A DNA stretch of 64,000 nt from Bauldia sp. (GCA_037200845.1 JBBCGQ010000001.1:3088585-3152584), one strand, 5' to 3'. Counted from the stretch's first letter, positions 18,515 to 29,400 are shown. Numbers and translations: made by a program. Notes: a model not told the origin generated them from the letters alone.

Positions 18515-19498
18515 ATGGCGAACACCGCCACAGAGCAAATGGTGCGCGGCCCCCGGAGCGTTCCGGGGGCCGCGACTGCCTCCGCGCCGGTCGCCAGGCC
18601 CAGGCCCCAGACAAACGACAAGCGCGTCTATTTCGAGAACCGCTGGATCGGCATCGCCTTCGTCGTCCCCCAGGTCCTTCTCATCTTCACGTTTTTCTAC
18701 TGGCCGGCGGCGCAGGCCGTGTACTGGGCCTTCACCCTCGAGCAGCCGTGGGGCGGCGGCAACACCTGGGTCGGCTTCAACAACTTCGCCGCCATCCTCC
18801 GCGATCCGGTCTACTGGAACTCGATCGTCCACTCCTTCGTCTTCGCCGTCGCCAGCACCGGCTCGGCCATGGGCATCGCACTGCTTTTCGCGCTGCTCGT
18901 CGATCGCCAGTTACTCGGCTACCGCGTCTTCCGCGCCGTGCTTGCCTGGCCCTACGCCATCGCCGCGCCGGCGCTCGGCCTCGCCTTCCGTTTCATCCTC
19001 GCGCCCGAGGCCGGCTTCTTCGCCGTCTTCAACCGCATCTGGCCGGGCGTCTGGGATCCCACCCTCGACGGTAACGACGCGATGATCGCGATCATCATCA
19101 CGTTCGCGTGGAAGTACCTCGGCTACAACTTCATCTTCTTCCTCTCCGCCCTGCAAGGCGTGCCGCGCGCACTGCTGGAGTCGGCGGCCATCGACGGCGC
19201 CGGCTTCTTCAAGCGCGCCCGATACATCCAGATACCGCTGCTCACGCCGACGATCTTCTTCCTGCTCGTCATCAACATCACCGAAAGCTTCCAGGATTCG
19301 TTCGGCATCGTCGACATCATGACCAGCGGCGGCCCGGCGCGCGCCACCGAGCTGATGGTCTACAAGATCTACTTCGACGGCTTCCGCGGCCTCGATTATT
19401 CCGGCGCCGCCGCGCAGAGCATCATCCTCATGCTGCTCGTCATCGGCCTCACCATCGTCCAGTTCCGCTACATCGAGCGGCGCGTGCACTACACCTGA
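18515..19498 (+). CDS. ugpA: Glycerol-3-phosphate ABC transporter permease UgpA
   Basis: 327-residue inner-membrane permease of the MalF type. A cytoplasmic N-terminus of about 40 residues is followed by six membrane helices. The EAA loop reads ESAAIDGAGFFKRARYIQIPLL (about 220-242), which contacts the ATPase. It pairs with UgpE. ATG start 8 bases after the ugpB stop. Confidence 0.94.
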   Translation: MANTATEQMVRGPRSVPGAATASAPVARPRPQTNDKRVYFENRWIGIAFVVPQVLLIFTFFYWPAAQAVYWAFTLEQPWGGGNTWVGFNNFAAILRDPVYWNSIVHSFVFAVASTGSAMGIALLFALLVDRQLLGYRVFRAVLAWPYAIAAPALGLAFRFILAPEAGFFAVFNRIWPGVWDPTLDGNDAMIAIIITFAWKYLGYNFIFFLSALQGVPRALLESAAIDGAGFFKRARYIQIPLLTPTIFFLLVINITESFQDSFGIVDIMTSGGPARATELMVYKIYFDGFRGLDYSGAAAQSIILMLLVIGLTIVQFRYIERRVHYT

Positions 19499-19506
19499 GG
19501 ACGCCG

Positions 19507-20421
19507 ATGATCGAGCGCACGCCCCTCCTCAACCTCGTCACCCAGCTCCTGCTGTTCCTCGGGCTGATCGTGGCGATCCTGCCGTTCGCGATCGTCCTCA
19601 TCGCCGCCACGCACGACATCCGCGAGGTCAACACAGTGCCGATGTCGCTCGTCCCCGGCCACGAGCTGTTCGCGAATTTCGCCGAAGCCTGGCGGCGCGC
19701 CGACCTCGGCGTGAAGCTCACCAACAGCTTCATCTTCGCCGCCGGCGTCGCCTTCGGCAAAATCTTCATCGCCGCGCTGTCGGCCTACTCGATCGTCTAC
19801 TTCCGCTATCCCGGCCGCATGCTGATCTTCTGGCTCATCTTCATCACGCTGATGCTGCCGCTCGAGGTGCGCATCGTGCCGACCTACGCGGTCGCCGCCA
19901 ACGCCTTCCAGCCCTACCAGGGCCTGCTCGACCTTCTCGGCATCAACTGGGTCGTCGAGCATTTCACCGGCCAGCGCATCATGCTGAAGCTCAGCCTGCT
20001 CAACTCCTACGCCGGCCTGATCCTGCCGCTCATTGCGACCGCCACCGGCACCTTCCTCTACCGGCAATTCTTCCTCACCGTCCCCGACGAGCTGGCCGAG
20101 GCCGCGAAGATGGACGGCGCCGGCCCGCTGCGCTTCTTCTGGAGCATTCTGCTGCCGCTCTCGCGCACCAACATGGCGGCGCTCGGCACCATCCTGTTCG
20201 TGTGGACGTGGAACCAGTACCTGTGGCCGCTGCTGGTGACGACCGACCCCAGCCACGGCACCGCCGTCGTCGAGCTCAAGGAGCTGATCCCGTCGAACTA
20301 CGGCATCCCGGATTGGAACGTAGCGATGGCCGGCACGTTTATCGTCATGCTGCCACCGCTGATTGTCGTGATCCTCACGCAGCGCTGGTTCGTCCGCGGG
20401 CTGATCGCGACCGAAAAATAG
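19507..20421 (+). CDS. ugpE: Glycerol-3-phosphate ABC transporter permease UgpE
   Basis: 304-residue MalG-type permease with six membrane helices and the EAA loop EAAKMDGAGPLRFFWSILLP (about 198-217). Start 8 bases after the ugpA stop. The usual next gene, the ATPase ugpC, is missing: ugpE is followed after 73 bases by an unrelated extensin-like gene. The transporter therefore needs an ATPase encoded elsewhere in the genome. Confidence 0.94.
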   Translation: MIERTPLLNLVTQLLLFLGLIVAILPFAIVLIAATHDIREVNTVPMSLVPGHELFANFAEAWRRADLGVKLTNSFIFAAGVAFGKIFIAALSAYSIVYFRYPGRMLIFWLIFITLMLPLEVRIVPTYAVAANAFQPYQGLLDLLGINWVVEHFTGQRIMLKLSLLNSYAGLILPLIATATGTFLYRQFFLTVPDELAEAAKMDGAGPLRFFWSILLPLSRTNMAALGTILFVWTWNQYLWPLLVTTDPSHGTAVVELKELIPSNYGIPDWNVAMAGTFIVMLPPLIVVILTQRWFVRGLIATEK

Positions 20422-20494
20422 CCGCGCGCTTGTACATCGTCGCCGGGGCTGCTTTTCTCCGAATCGCGCGGGGGCGCTGGCCGGAGTCTGGCGT

Positions 20495-21562
20495 TTGCGA
20501 CGTGTCTTTCAGTTAGCATTGGCGGTATCGCTCGTGGCCTTCAGCGTCGGCGCCGCGCACGCCGTCTCGCCGATCGATTTCGTGCAGCGCTTCCTCGCCA
20601 ACCCGGCCAACGTCTTCGGCCGGACGCCCGGCGTGAAGCCGCGCCCCAAGCCCGCGCCCGAGACGCCGCTGCTGTCCGTCCCCCTGCCGCACCTGCGTCC
20701 GACCACCGCAACCGCAGTGCCGCCGCTGGGCTACCAGCCCGACGACGCCGACGACGGCATCGATGCCATCGCGACTGACGACATGCCGCTGCCGCGCCTG
20801 CGGCCGAAGGATCTGCTGCCCGCGCTGACACAGACCGCACCGGCGGCGAAGCCGACGCAGCCGGCGCCAAAAGTCGCAGCGCTGCCGAACGCCGCCCTGC
20901 CCGATCTCACCGAGCGGCCGGCGATCATGCCCGAGGCGTCCGCCCCGAAGGTCGCCTCGCTTCCCGACGCCCCGCTGCCCGATCTGGTCAAGCCGCCGCC
21001 CGCCGTCGACACCGCCTGCGGCGTCGCCATTGCCCAGCTCGGCGTCATCGCGACGCCGCTCGCCCCGATCCGCGACGAAGGCGATTGCGGCATCGAAAAT
21101 CCCGTCGCCGTTTCGGCGCTGGACAGCGGCCAGATAAAATTCACCACCAAGGCGATCATCGACTGCCACCTCGCCGAGCGGCTGGCCAACTGGGTCAATG
21201 ACGAGGTCAAGCCGAAGGTGCGCGCCGACTACGGCGAGGAGCTGACCGGCCTGCGCATCGCCGCCTCCTACTCCTGCCGCACGCGCGACAGCATCCCCGA
21301 CGCCAAGATTTCCGAGCACGCCCACGGCAACGCCATCGACATCTCCGCCTTCCGCGTCGGCGAGCGCTGGGTCGAGGTGGAGAAGGGCTGGGCGAGCGAC
21401 GGCGAGGACGCGACCTTCCTCGCCGATGCGCGGAAGTCAGCGTGCGGCCCGTTCACGACGGTGCTCGGCCCCGGGTCGGATTCCTTCCACGCCACCCACT
21501 TCCATCTGGACATGATCCAGCGCCGCACGGCAGGGCCGAGCAAGGGCCTCTACTGCCACTAG
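20495..21562 (+). CDS. Extensin-like exported protein (C-terminal M15-type fold)
   Basis: 355 residues. Signal peptide (about 1-23), a long Pro/Ala-rich linker with repeated PxLPxLRP and PKVAxLPxAxLPDL units (about 45-170), and a C-terminal extensin domain (about 175-355). That domain resembles D-Ala-D-Ala peptidases: EHAHGNAIDIS and HATHFHLDM supply the His/Asp/His zinc set, with four conserved cysteines (DTACGV, GDCGI, CHLA, SACGP). Probably acts on peptidoglycan in the periplasm. The start is TTG with ggag upstream; no in-frame ATG precedes the hydrophobic core. Confidence 0.88.
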   Translation: MRRVFQLALAVSLVAFSVGAAHAVSPIDFVQRFLANPANVFGRTPGVKPRPKPAPETPLLSVPLPHLRPTTATAVPPLGYQPDDADDGIDAIATDDMPLPRLRPKDLLPALTQTAPAAKPTQPAPKVAALPNAALPDLTERPAIMPEASAPKVASLPDAPLPDLVKPPPAVDTACGVAIAQLGVIATPLAPIRDEGDCGIENPVAVSALDSGQIKFTTKAIIDCHLAERLANWVNDEVKPKVRADYGEELTGLRIAASYSCRTRDSIPDAKISEHAHGNAIDISAFRVGERWVEVEKGWASDGEDATFLADARKSACGPFTTVLGPGSDSFHATHFHLDMIQRRTAGPSKGLYCH

Positions 21563-21571
21563 CCGTCGTCG

Positions 21572-24079
21572 CTATCTCGCCGCCACGACGCCGCCGGCCG
21601 GCCGCGACGCGGCCGCCTTGGCAAGCGAGCCGCGCGCCGCGAGCAGGATGGCCGTGCAGCCGACGTAGAACGCCACGCCGGCGGCATAGGTTTCGGCGAT
21701 GCCGACTTCCATCGACAGCGCCACACCCGCGACCGACGCCAGCATCGACATGATGCCGTTCGCGCTCCAGAAGAACGGCAGGAGCTCGGCATCCCGCCGC
21801 CAGGTGCTGAGGCCCAGCGGAAACATCATGCCCATGAACAGCCCGGCCGGCGCCAGCAGCGCGATCGACAGGAGGATGCGGACGTCCGTCGCCGCCGACT
21901 GCGCCCACGCCGTGATGCCGGGCGTCGCCAGCCCGACCGCGACCAGAACGGCGAGCAGGCCGGCGGCGCGGAGCGCTACCGATGCCATGCCCGCCGGCTG
22001 GCGGCCGACGGTGGCGCTGCCGATGCCGCTGAACAGCAGCAGCGTGAACAGCACGACCGCGAGCCCATAGACCGGGTGCCCGAGGAACACCATCAGCCGC
22101 TGCATCTGCGCCACCTCGATCAGCATGAAGCCCATGCCGATCGCACTGAAATAGGCAACCGGCGGCGACAGCACCGACAGCGGAACGCGCCGCGCCAGCC
22201 GCACGAACGGAATGCCGACGTAGTAGAGGCAGGCGAAGAGCGTGCCGATGATGAGGATCACCGTGGTCGCCACGGCGATGTTGTTCTTGAACGGCGCCGA
22301 CGCCGCCTGGAAGATCGCGCTGACGACGCGCGAGACGGTGGACCCTGCCCCGCTGGATTCGCCGCCCGCCGACGCTGCTTCCGCCACGATCGACCGGGCG
22401 CCGCCGAAAATATCGCGGAGCCGCGCCGTGTAGAAGAAGAACGGCCGGTTGTCCGTCGAGGGCGCGACATTCTCCGGCAGCGAATCGTAGAACGCGGCGT
22501 CGGCTTCGCCGGCAAGAATCGTCGAGGTGACGTCGTCGAATGCGACGTCGGGCCCGAGCAGCACCTTGAACCCCTCGGCCTCAAGCTTCGCCCGCGCATC
22601 GCGCCAGGCCGCGTCGGTGAACGCCTGCGGCCGCGTAACGACGGTGACGATATTTCCGGCGTTGACGGCGATCACATGGTTGCGAAGGTCGCCGGCCGGC
22701 ACGCCGGTATTTTCCAGCGCCGTCGCCGCGATTGCGACCAGCCGGTAGAACTCGGCGGCATAGGCGCCGGGGCGATACCAGCGCGAAACGCTGAGCATGC
22801 CGCCCGGATTGAGCGCGCGGTAGAAATCCTGCCACGCCTCGACCGTATAGAGCCGGTTCTCCGTCAGCGTCAGTCCGCCCGCCGCCGTCGCCGCCCACGT
22901 GTCGATCAGCGAGATCTGCACGAGATCGTAGCGTTCGCTCGAATGGTTGATGTAGCTGCGCGCCTCGGCGTTGACGAGCGCCACGCCGGGCAGCTTGTCG
23001 AGATGCCCGCTGAAGTCCCCGAACCTGTCGGTCAGCACCTCGAATATCGCCGGATTGATCTCGATCCCGGTTATGCGCCCCGCCCCGAAATACCGCGCCG
23101 AGAGGACGTCGCGGCCGCCGCCGACGCCGACCACGGCGACATGATCGGCGGGCTGCACGAGATACGCCGCGTTGACGACGTCGTTCCTGAGATACGCAAC
23201 CTTGCTGAGGTCGCCGTCGAAGCGCGTGATCACCGTCGCCGCATCGGCGTCGATGTCCAGCCGGTCCTGGTCGATCTTGCCTTCCTGCTGGCGCGCGAAG
23301 CCCCAACCCTCCGGCGCGCTCACGCCGAGCCCGATGACGCGCACCCGCGAATAGGTGTTCCACCGCTCGAACAGCGTGCCGGTCTGCGGCACGCCCTTGG
23401 CCCACAGCACGCCGAGGCCCCTGCCCGAAGCATGGAGCCCGGTGTGCGCTGCCGCCGCCACCGCGATCGTCAGCGCCACCGCGCCGCTGAAGCGTACCGC
23501 CCGGCTGGGCGCACCGCCCGCGGTCAGCAGCCATCCGGCGCCGGCGGTGAACGCCGCCATCCACAGCGTCGCGCTCACCGGATCGACCACCAGCAGCGCC
23601 AGGATCACGCCGAGGCAGCCGAGCGCCGCGCCTGACAGGTCGGCGGCGTACATCCAGCCGCCGCCGAACGGCAGCCGCGTCAGAAGCAGCGTCACGCAGA
23701 TGCCGCTTTGCGTGAAGGGCAGCACGAACGCCAGCGTGGCGGCCGCCAGTACGCCGGCCAGGAGCGGCTCCGGCACGACGAGCGGCGCGCAAAGGAAAAG
23801 CGCCATCGTGCCGACGCCGGTAATCGCGAACAGCGCCGCGTGGCGCGCCACCTGCGCGGCGACGTTCTCGGCCGTATAGCGTTCCGGATTCTGGAAGACG
23901 TGGATCGCGCCGCGCGTCAGCCCGAGCATGGCGAGGGAAATCGCCGCGAACGCGAAATGATAGTAGAGCATGACGCTGAAGAAGCGCGTCATCAGGATCT
24001 GGTAGGCCAGCGTCGCGAACGCGACGGTGAAGATCGCGAAATAGTAGCGACCGCGTGCGGCCAACGTCGTCTCGAACAA
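21572..24079 (-). CDS. Polytopic membrane protein with spermidine-synthase-like domain
   Basis: 835 residues. About seven N-terminal membrane helices (20-215), a soluble SAM/aminopropyl-transferase-like Rossmann domain (about 300-520; VVGVGGGRDVLSARYFG, GIEINPAIFEVL, AEARSYINHSSERYDLVQISLIDTW), and about seven C-terminal helices (610-820). Such fused membrane spermidine-synthase-like proteins are widespread and of unknown substrate. The Asp expected for polyamine deprotonation is replaced by an SLID context, so methyl transfer or another reaction is possible. The start is TTG. Monocistronic, divergent from the VOC gene. Confidence 0.8.
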   Translation of the reverse strand: MFETTLAARGRYYFAIFTVAFATLAYQILMTRFFSVMLYYHFAFAAISLAMLGLTRGAIHVFQNPERYTAENVAAQVARHAALFAITGVGTMALFLCAPLVVPEPLLAGVLAAATLAFVLPFTQSGICVTLLLTRLPFGGGWMYAADLSGAALGCLGVILALLVVDPVSATLWMAAFTAGAGWLLTAGGAPSRAVRFSGAVALTIAVAAAAHTGLHASGRGLGVLWAKGVPQTGTLFERWNTYSRVRVIGLGVSAPEGWGFARQQEGKIDQDRLDIDADAATVITRFDGDLSKVAYLRNDVVNAAYLVQPADHVAVVGVGGGRDVLSARYFGAGRITGIEINPAIFEVLTDRFGDFSGHLDKLPGVALVNAEARSYINHSSERYDLVQISLIDTWAATAAGGLTLTENRLYTVEAWQDFYRALNPGGMLSVSRWYRPGAYAAEFYRLVAIAATALENTGVPAGDLRNHVIAVNAGNIVTVVTRPQAFTDAAWRDARAKLEAEGFKVLLGPDVAFDDVTSTILAGEADAAFYDSLPENVAPSTDNRPFFFYTARLRDIFGGARSIVAEAASAGGESSGAGSTVSRVVSAIFQAASAPFKNNIAVATTVILIIGTLFACLYYVGIPFVRLARRVPLSVLSPPVAYFSAIGMGFMLIEVAQMQRLMVFLGHPVYGLAVVLFTLLLFSGIGSATVGRQPAGMASVALRAAGLLAVLVAVGLATPGITAWAQSAATDVRILLSIALLAPAGLFMGMMFPLGLSTWRRDAELLPFFWSANGIMSMLASVAGVALSMEVGIAETYAAGVAFYVGCTAILLAARGSLAKAAASRPAGGVVAAR

Positions 24080-24241
24080 GACCGGCCCCCAAGGCTTTCT
24101 TGAAACAATGCCAACGTGTATCTGCGCAGCGTTAAGAAACCTTTTGGCTCGGCGGACGGCGGCGCTGATTTACCGCGAGTGCCTCGGTCACTCGCGCGTG
24201 CCTGCTTCCCCCCGGCCCCGGGACGGTTAGGATCGCCGATA

Positions 24242-25111
24242 GTGCAGCTTCCACTCGCCACGAAACTCGGCCCCGTCCATATCGCCGTCACTGACGGCGA
24301 CCGCGCCCTCATCGTCTGGCGCGATCTCGTCGGCCTGACCGAGATCGGCCGCGACGCCGGCACGATCGCCCTCGGCGCCGGCGGCCGGCCGCTGATCGTG
24401 CTCGAGCCCGGCGCAGAGCGCCCGGTCGTGCCTCACACCAGCGGCCTCTACCACGTCGCCATCCACGTCCCGACGCGCAAGGAGCTGGCGCGCGTCACCG
24501 CCCGCTTCCTCGCCAACCGCTATCCGAATTCGCCGACCGACCATCTCGTCTCCGAGGCGGTCTACCTCTGGGACCCCGACGGCAACGGCATCGAGATGAC
24601 CTTCGAGACGCCGTGGCGCGGCGTCATGAAATCCGACGGCGACAACTACTATGCGCTGACCACCGACGGCCGCCGCCACTCGGGGCGCGATGCCATCGAC
24701 GTTCGCGGCCTCCTCGCCGAGCTTTCCCCCGACGACGACCTGCGCGCGCCCCTCCCGGCCGGCACGCGCATCGGCCACATCCATCTCCACGTCGGCGATC
24801 TCGACAAGGCCGCGACGTTCTACGGTCCGGCCGTCGGCTTCGAGCCGCTTATCCTGAACCGCCGTGTCCGCATGGGCGACGTTGGCCTCGGCTACCAGCC
24901 GCACGCCATCGCGTTCAACACATGGGCCGGCACCGGCGTGCCGCAGGCGCCGCCGGGCTCGGCCGGCCTGCGTCATTTCACGCTGCAACTGCCGACGGCC
25001 GCTGATCTCGCCGCACTGCGCACGCGCCTTGGCGACGTCGCCGAGATCCCCGGCGGCTTCGAGACGAAAGACCCCGCCGGCAACCTGCTCAAGGCGCGCA
25101 TCGCCCCTTAG
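24242..25111 (+). CDS. VOC-family dioxygenase, CatE-like (catechol 2,3-dioxygenase type)
   Basis: 289 residues comprising two to four glyoxalase-like modules. Metal-ligand candidates are His in GPVHIAV, YHVAIHV, GHIHLHVGDLDKAATFYG and RHFTLQL, and the acidic YLWDPDGNGIEM loop. Length and module order match Bacillus CatE-type dioxygenases, but the true substrate is unknown. GTG start chosen because the domain begins directly after it; a longer frame from 24116 has no homologous N-terminus. A 162-base gap separates it from the divergent membrane gene. Confidence 0.8.
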   Translation: MQLPLATKLGPVHIAVTDGDRALIVWRDLVGLTEIGRDAGTIALGAGGRPLIVLEPGAERPVVPHTSGLYHVAIHVPTRKELARVTARFLANRYPNSPTDHLVSEAVYLWDPDGNGIEMTFETPWRGVMKSDGDNYYALTTDGRRHSGRDAIDVRGLLAELSPDDDLRAPLPAGTRIGHIHLHVGDLDKAATFYGPAVGFEPLILNRRVRMGDVGLGYQPHAIAFNTWAGTGVPQAPPGSAGLRHFTLQLPTAADLAALRTRLGDVAEIPGGFETKDPAGNLLKARIAP

Positions 25112-25222
25112 CCGCCATCGGCACCGAAAAGAATCTGCGGCCGGCGAAAAAACATCGCCGCGCCTTGCCCACGACAGCCCATCGACTAAGTTCCGCCGCG
25201 ACCCACCTCAGGGAGAACGACC

Positions 25223-26062
25223 TTGGCAGCACAGCCGACAATCACGCTGAACGACGGCAACATCATTCCCCAGTTGGGCTTCGGCGTCTGGCAGGTGCCG
25301 CCCGAGATCACGGCGCGCTGCTGCCGCGAGGCGCTCAGCGCGGGCTATCGTTCGATCGATACGGCCGAAGGCTATGCCAATGAAGCCGGCGTGGGCCAGG
25401 CGCTCCGTGAAAGCGGCGTGCCGCGCAGCGAGGTGTTCATCACGAGCAAGCTGCGCAACGGCTCGCACGCGCGTGACTTGGCGCTCCGCGCTTTCGACGC
25501 CACCATGCACGACCTGGCGATCGACCGGCTCGATCTGTTTCTGATCCATTGGCCGATCCCTTCGCGCGGGCTTTACGTCGAAGCGTGGAAGACGCTGGTC
25601 GAGCTGCGCGACCAGGGCCGCGTCCGCTCGATCGGAGTCTCGAATTTCAATCTCGATCACCTCGAGCGCATCATCGGCGAGACCGGCGTAACGCCCGCGG
25701 TCAACCAGATCGAGCTCCACCCGCGTTTCCAGCAGCGCGACAAGCGCGCCTACCATCGCCAGCACGACATCGCCATCGAAAGCTGGAGCCCGCTCGGCAG
25801 TGGCCGGCTGATCGACGATCCCACCGTCGCCGCCATCGCAAAAAAGCACGGGCGCTCGCCGGCGCAGGTGATGATCCGCTGGCACCTCGACCAGGGTCTG
25901 ATCGTGATCCCGAAGTCGGTGACGCCGGCGCGCATCCGCGAGAACATCGCGGTGTTCGACTTCGCGCTCGACGATGCCGACCGCCGCGCGCTCGACGCTA
26001 TGGACGATCCGGTGAAGGGCCGCTACGGCTCCGACCCGGCGGTGGCCGCGTTCCTGTTCTAG
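25223..26062 (+). CDS. Aldo/keto reductase, 2,5-diketo-D-gluconate reductase type
   Basis: 279-residue NADPH-dependent oxidoreductase with a TIM-barrel. Catalytic tetrad Asp46, Tyr51, Lys76 and His109 is intact, and the cofactor loop IPKSVTPARIRENIAVFDF matches the DkgA/DkgB group. The physiological substrate is likely a small aldehyde or keto-sugar. TTG start with gggag 9 bases upstream. Followed 23 bases later by a DoxX gene on the same strand. Confidence 0.9.
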   Translation: MAAQPTITLNDGNIIPQLGFGVWQVPPEITARCCREALSAGYRSIDTAEGYANEAGVGQALRESGVPRSEVFITSKLRNGSHARDLALRAFDATMHDLAIDRLDLFLIHWPIPSRGLYVEAWKTLVELRDQGRVRSIGVSNFNLDHLERIIGETGVTPAVNQIELHPRFQQRDKRAYHRQHDIAIESWSPLGSGRLIDDPTVAAIAKKHGRSPAQVMIRWHLDQGLIVIPKSVTPARIRENIAVFDFALDDADRRALDAMDDPVKGRYGSDPAVAAFLF

Positions 26063-26085
26063 CCGCTCAATCGAGAGCCTCTGCC

Positions 26086-26466
26086 ATGATTCTCAACATC
26101 GTCCTCTGGATCATCCAGATCGCGTTGGCCGGCTTCTTCGCTTTCGCCGGCTACATCAAGGTGGCGAAATCGATTCCGGATCTCGTCAAGATGTTCCCGT
26201 GGCCGGCGGAGGTCCCAGCTTGGCTGGTGCGTTTCATTGGCGTGGTAGAAATTGCCGGCGCCCTCGGAATCATCCTGCCGCAGCTCACCGGCATCCTGCC
26301 GTGGCTGACGCCGCTCGCCGCGCTGGGCTTTGTCGTGATTCAGGTGCTCGCCATCGGCTTCCACGCGATGCGCGGTGAAACCAGGGACACCATCGTCCTC
26401 AACGTGGTGTTTCTGATCCTCGCCGCGCTCGCGCTATGGGGCCGCTGGCCGCTGTTCGCCGCCTAG
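26086..26466 (+). CDS. DoxX-family membrane protein
   Basis: 126 residues with four membrane helices (about 3-22, 46-63, 70-90, 100-120) and the DoxX motif FAFAGYIKV. DoxX-like proteins are small quinone-linked or thiol-redox membrane proteins of unclear function. Its stop codon overlaps the stop of the convergent pyruvate carboxylase gene in a shared CTAG (26463-26466). Confidence 0.85.
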   Translation: MILNIVLWIIQIALAGFFAFAGYIKVAKSIPDLVKMFPWPAEVPAWLVRFIGVVEIAGALGIILPQLTGILPWLTPLAALGFVVIQVLAIGFHAMRGETRDTIVLNVVFLILAALALWGRWPLFAA

Positions 26467-29400
26467 GCTGCGAACACCACCAGCAGATCCTTCGCGTCGA
26501 TCTGGCTGCCCGCATTGACCAGCACCTCGGCGACGGTGCCGTCCTTCTCCGCCGTCAGCGCCGTCTCCATCTTCATCGCCTCGATGGAAAGCAGCATGTC
26601 GCCGGCCTTGACCGCCTGGCCGGGCTTGACCGCGAGCGTCGAGACCACGCCCGGCATCGGCGCCGCGACGTGCAGAGGGTTGCCCTCCTCGGCCTTGCGC
26701 CGCGCCTCCGCACCCGTCGCGCCGTGCGCGCGGTCGGGCACGCGCGCGACGCGCGGCTGGCCGTTCATCTCGAAGAAGACGCGGCGGTGGCCCTGGTCGT
26801 CCACCTCGCCGATCGCCTGCGTCCGCACCACCAGCGTCTTGCCGCGCTCAATCTCGATCGAGATTTCCTCGCCCGGCGGCAGGCCGTAGAAGAACACCGG
26901 CGTCGGCAGCACGCTCACCGGCCCGTAGGTGTCGGCGGCGCGCGCGAAGTCGGTGAACACCTTCGGATACATCACGTATGACGCCAGCGCGTGATCGTCG
27001 ATATCGGTCCCCGCCTTCTCCGCCGCTGTCTTGCGCTCCACCTCGAGGTCGGCCGGCGCCAGCAGCGAGCCCGGCCTGACCGTGATCGGCGGCGCGCCCT
27101 TCAGAATCTTCCGCTGCAAATCTTTCGGCCACCCGCCCGGCGGCTGACCGAGGTCGCCGCGCATCATTTGCACGACCGACTCGGGGAACGCGATTTCCTT
27201 CTTCGGGTCGAGCACGTCGGCCGGCGTCAGGTCCGACGCCACCATCATCAGCGCCATGTCGCCGACCACCTTCGACGACGGCGTCACCTTGACGATGTCG
27301 CCGAACATCATGTTGACGTCGGCATAGGTACGCGCGACCTCGTGCCAGCGCGCATCGAGCCCCAGTGACCGCGCCTGTTCCTTCAGGTTGGTGAACTGCC
27401 CGCCCGGCATCTCGTGCAGGTAGACCTCCGACGCGCCGGCGCGGAAGTCCGCCTCGAAGGCGACGTACTTCGCCCTGACCGCCTCGAAGTAGAACGAGAT
27501 GCGCCGGATGGCTTCGGGATCGAGCCCGGTGTCACGATCCGTGTCGGCGATCGCCTCGACCAGCGCGCCGAGGCACGCTTGCGAGGTCAGCCCCGACATC
27601 GAATCCATCGCCGCGTCGAAGGCATCGACGCCCGCCTCGACCGCGGCCACGATCGACGCCGCCGCGATGCCCGAGGTGTCGTGCGTGTGGAAATGGAACG
27701 GCAGCCCGCTTTCCTCGCGCAGCGTCTTGATCAGCTTGGTCGCCGCCGCGGGCTTCAGCAGCCCGGCCATGTCCTTGATGCCGATGATGTTGGCGCCGGC
27801 TGCTTCCAGTTCCTTTGCCAGCCCGACGTAATACTTGAGGCTGTACTTGGCGCGGTCGGGATCGAGGATGTCACCCGTGTAGCACATAGCGCCTTCGCAG
27901 AGCTTCCCTGCCTCGCGCACCGCGTCCATCGAGACGCGCATGTTCTCGACCCAGTTCAGGCAGTCGAAAACCCGGAACAGATCGACGCCGGCGTCCGCCG
28001 CCTGCGCCACGAAAAACTTCACGACGTTGTCGGCATAGTTGGCGTAGCCGACGGCGTTGGAACCGCGCAGCAGCATCTGCAAGAGCAGGTTCGGCACCTT
28101 CTCGCGGATATCGTGCAGCCGCTCCCACGGGTCCTCGGCGAGGAAACGCATCGCGACGTCGAACGTCGCCCCGCCCCAGCACTCCAATGACAAGAGCTGC
28201 GGCAGCGCGGAGGCATACGCCGACGCGATCGCCGTCAGGTCGTGGCTGCGCATGCGCGTGGCGAGCAGCGACTGGTGCGCATCGCGCATCGTCGTGTCGG
28301 TGACCAGCGCCCGCTTCTCCTCGCGCATCCAGCGCGCAAATCCGTCCGGCCCGTCGCGGTCGAGCCGCTGCTTGGTGCCCGGCGCCGGCAGCGCATCGAA
28401 ACGCGGCGGCGGCACCGTCAGCCCGTCGGCGGCAGGCTTGGTGCGCCCGCGCGTATCCGGATGCCCATTGACCGTGACGTCGGCGATATAAGTCAGCAGC
28501 TTGGTCGCGCGATCGCGCCGCTTCACGAACGCGAACAGCTCCGGCGTCGTATCGATGAACCGCGTCGTGTAGCTGGCGTCGCGGAAGCTTGGATGGTTGA
28601 TGACGTTTTCCAGGAACGTCAGGTTGGTCGCCACACCGCGAATGCGGAATTCGCGGAGCGCCCGCGTCATGCGCGCAATCGCCTCGCCGGGCGTCGGCGC
28701 CCACGCGGTGACCTTCTCGAGCAGCGGATCGTAGAAGCGCGTGATCACCGCGCCGGAATACGCCGTGCCGCCGTCGAGCCGGATGCCGAAGCCGGTGGCG
28801 CCGCGATAGGCGGTGATGCGGCCATAGTCCGGGATGAAATTCTGCTCCGGGTCCTCGGTCGTGATGCGGCACTGCAGCGCGTGGCCGTTGAGCTTGATCT
28901 CGCCCTGCCGCGGCACGCCCGATTCCGGCTCGCCGATCGCCGCGCCTTCCGCGATGTGAATCTGCGCCTTGACGATGTCGATGCCGGTGACCTGCTCGGT
29001 CACGGTGTGCTCGACCTGGATGCGCGGGTTTACTTCGATGAAATAGAAATGCCCGCTGTCGGCATCCATCAGGAACTCGACGGTGCCGGCACCCTTGTAC
29101 TTCGCCGCATGCGCGATCGCGACGGCATAGCCGCAAAGCTCCTGCCGCTGCGCCTGGTCGAGGTACGGCGCCGGCGCGCGCTCCACCACCTTCTGGTGTC
29201 GGCGCTGCACGGTGCAGTCGCGCTCGAACAGATGCACGATCGAGCCATGGCTGTCGGCGAGGATCTGCACCTCGACATGTCGCGCCCGCTCGACCAGCTT
29301 CTCGAGATAGACCTCGTCCTTGCCGAACGCTGCCTTCGCCTCGCGCTTGGCCGCGCCGATGTCCTTGACGAGAGTCTCCTCGTCGGGAATGACGCGCATG

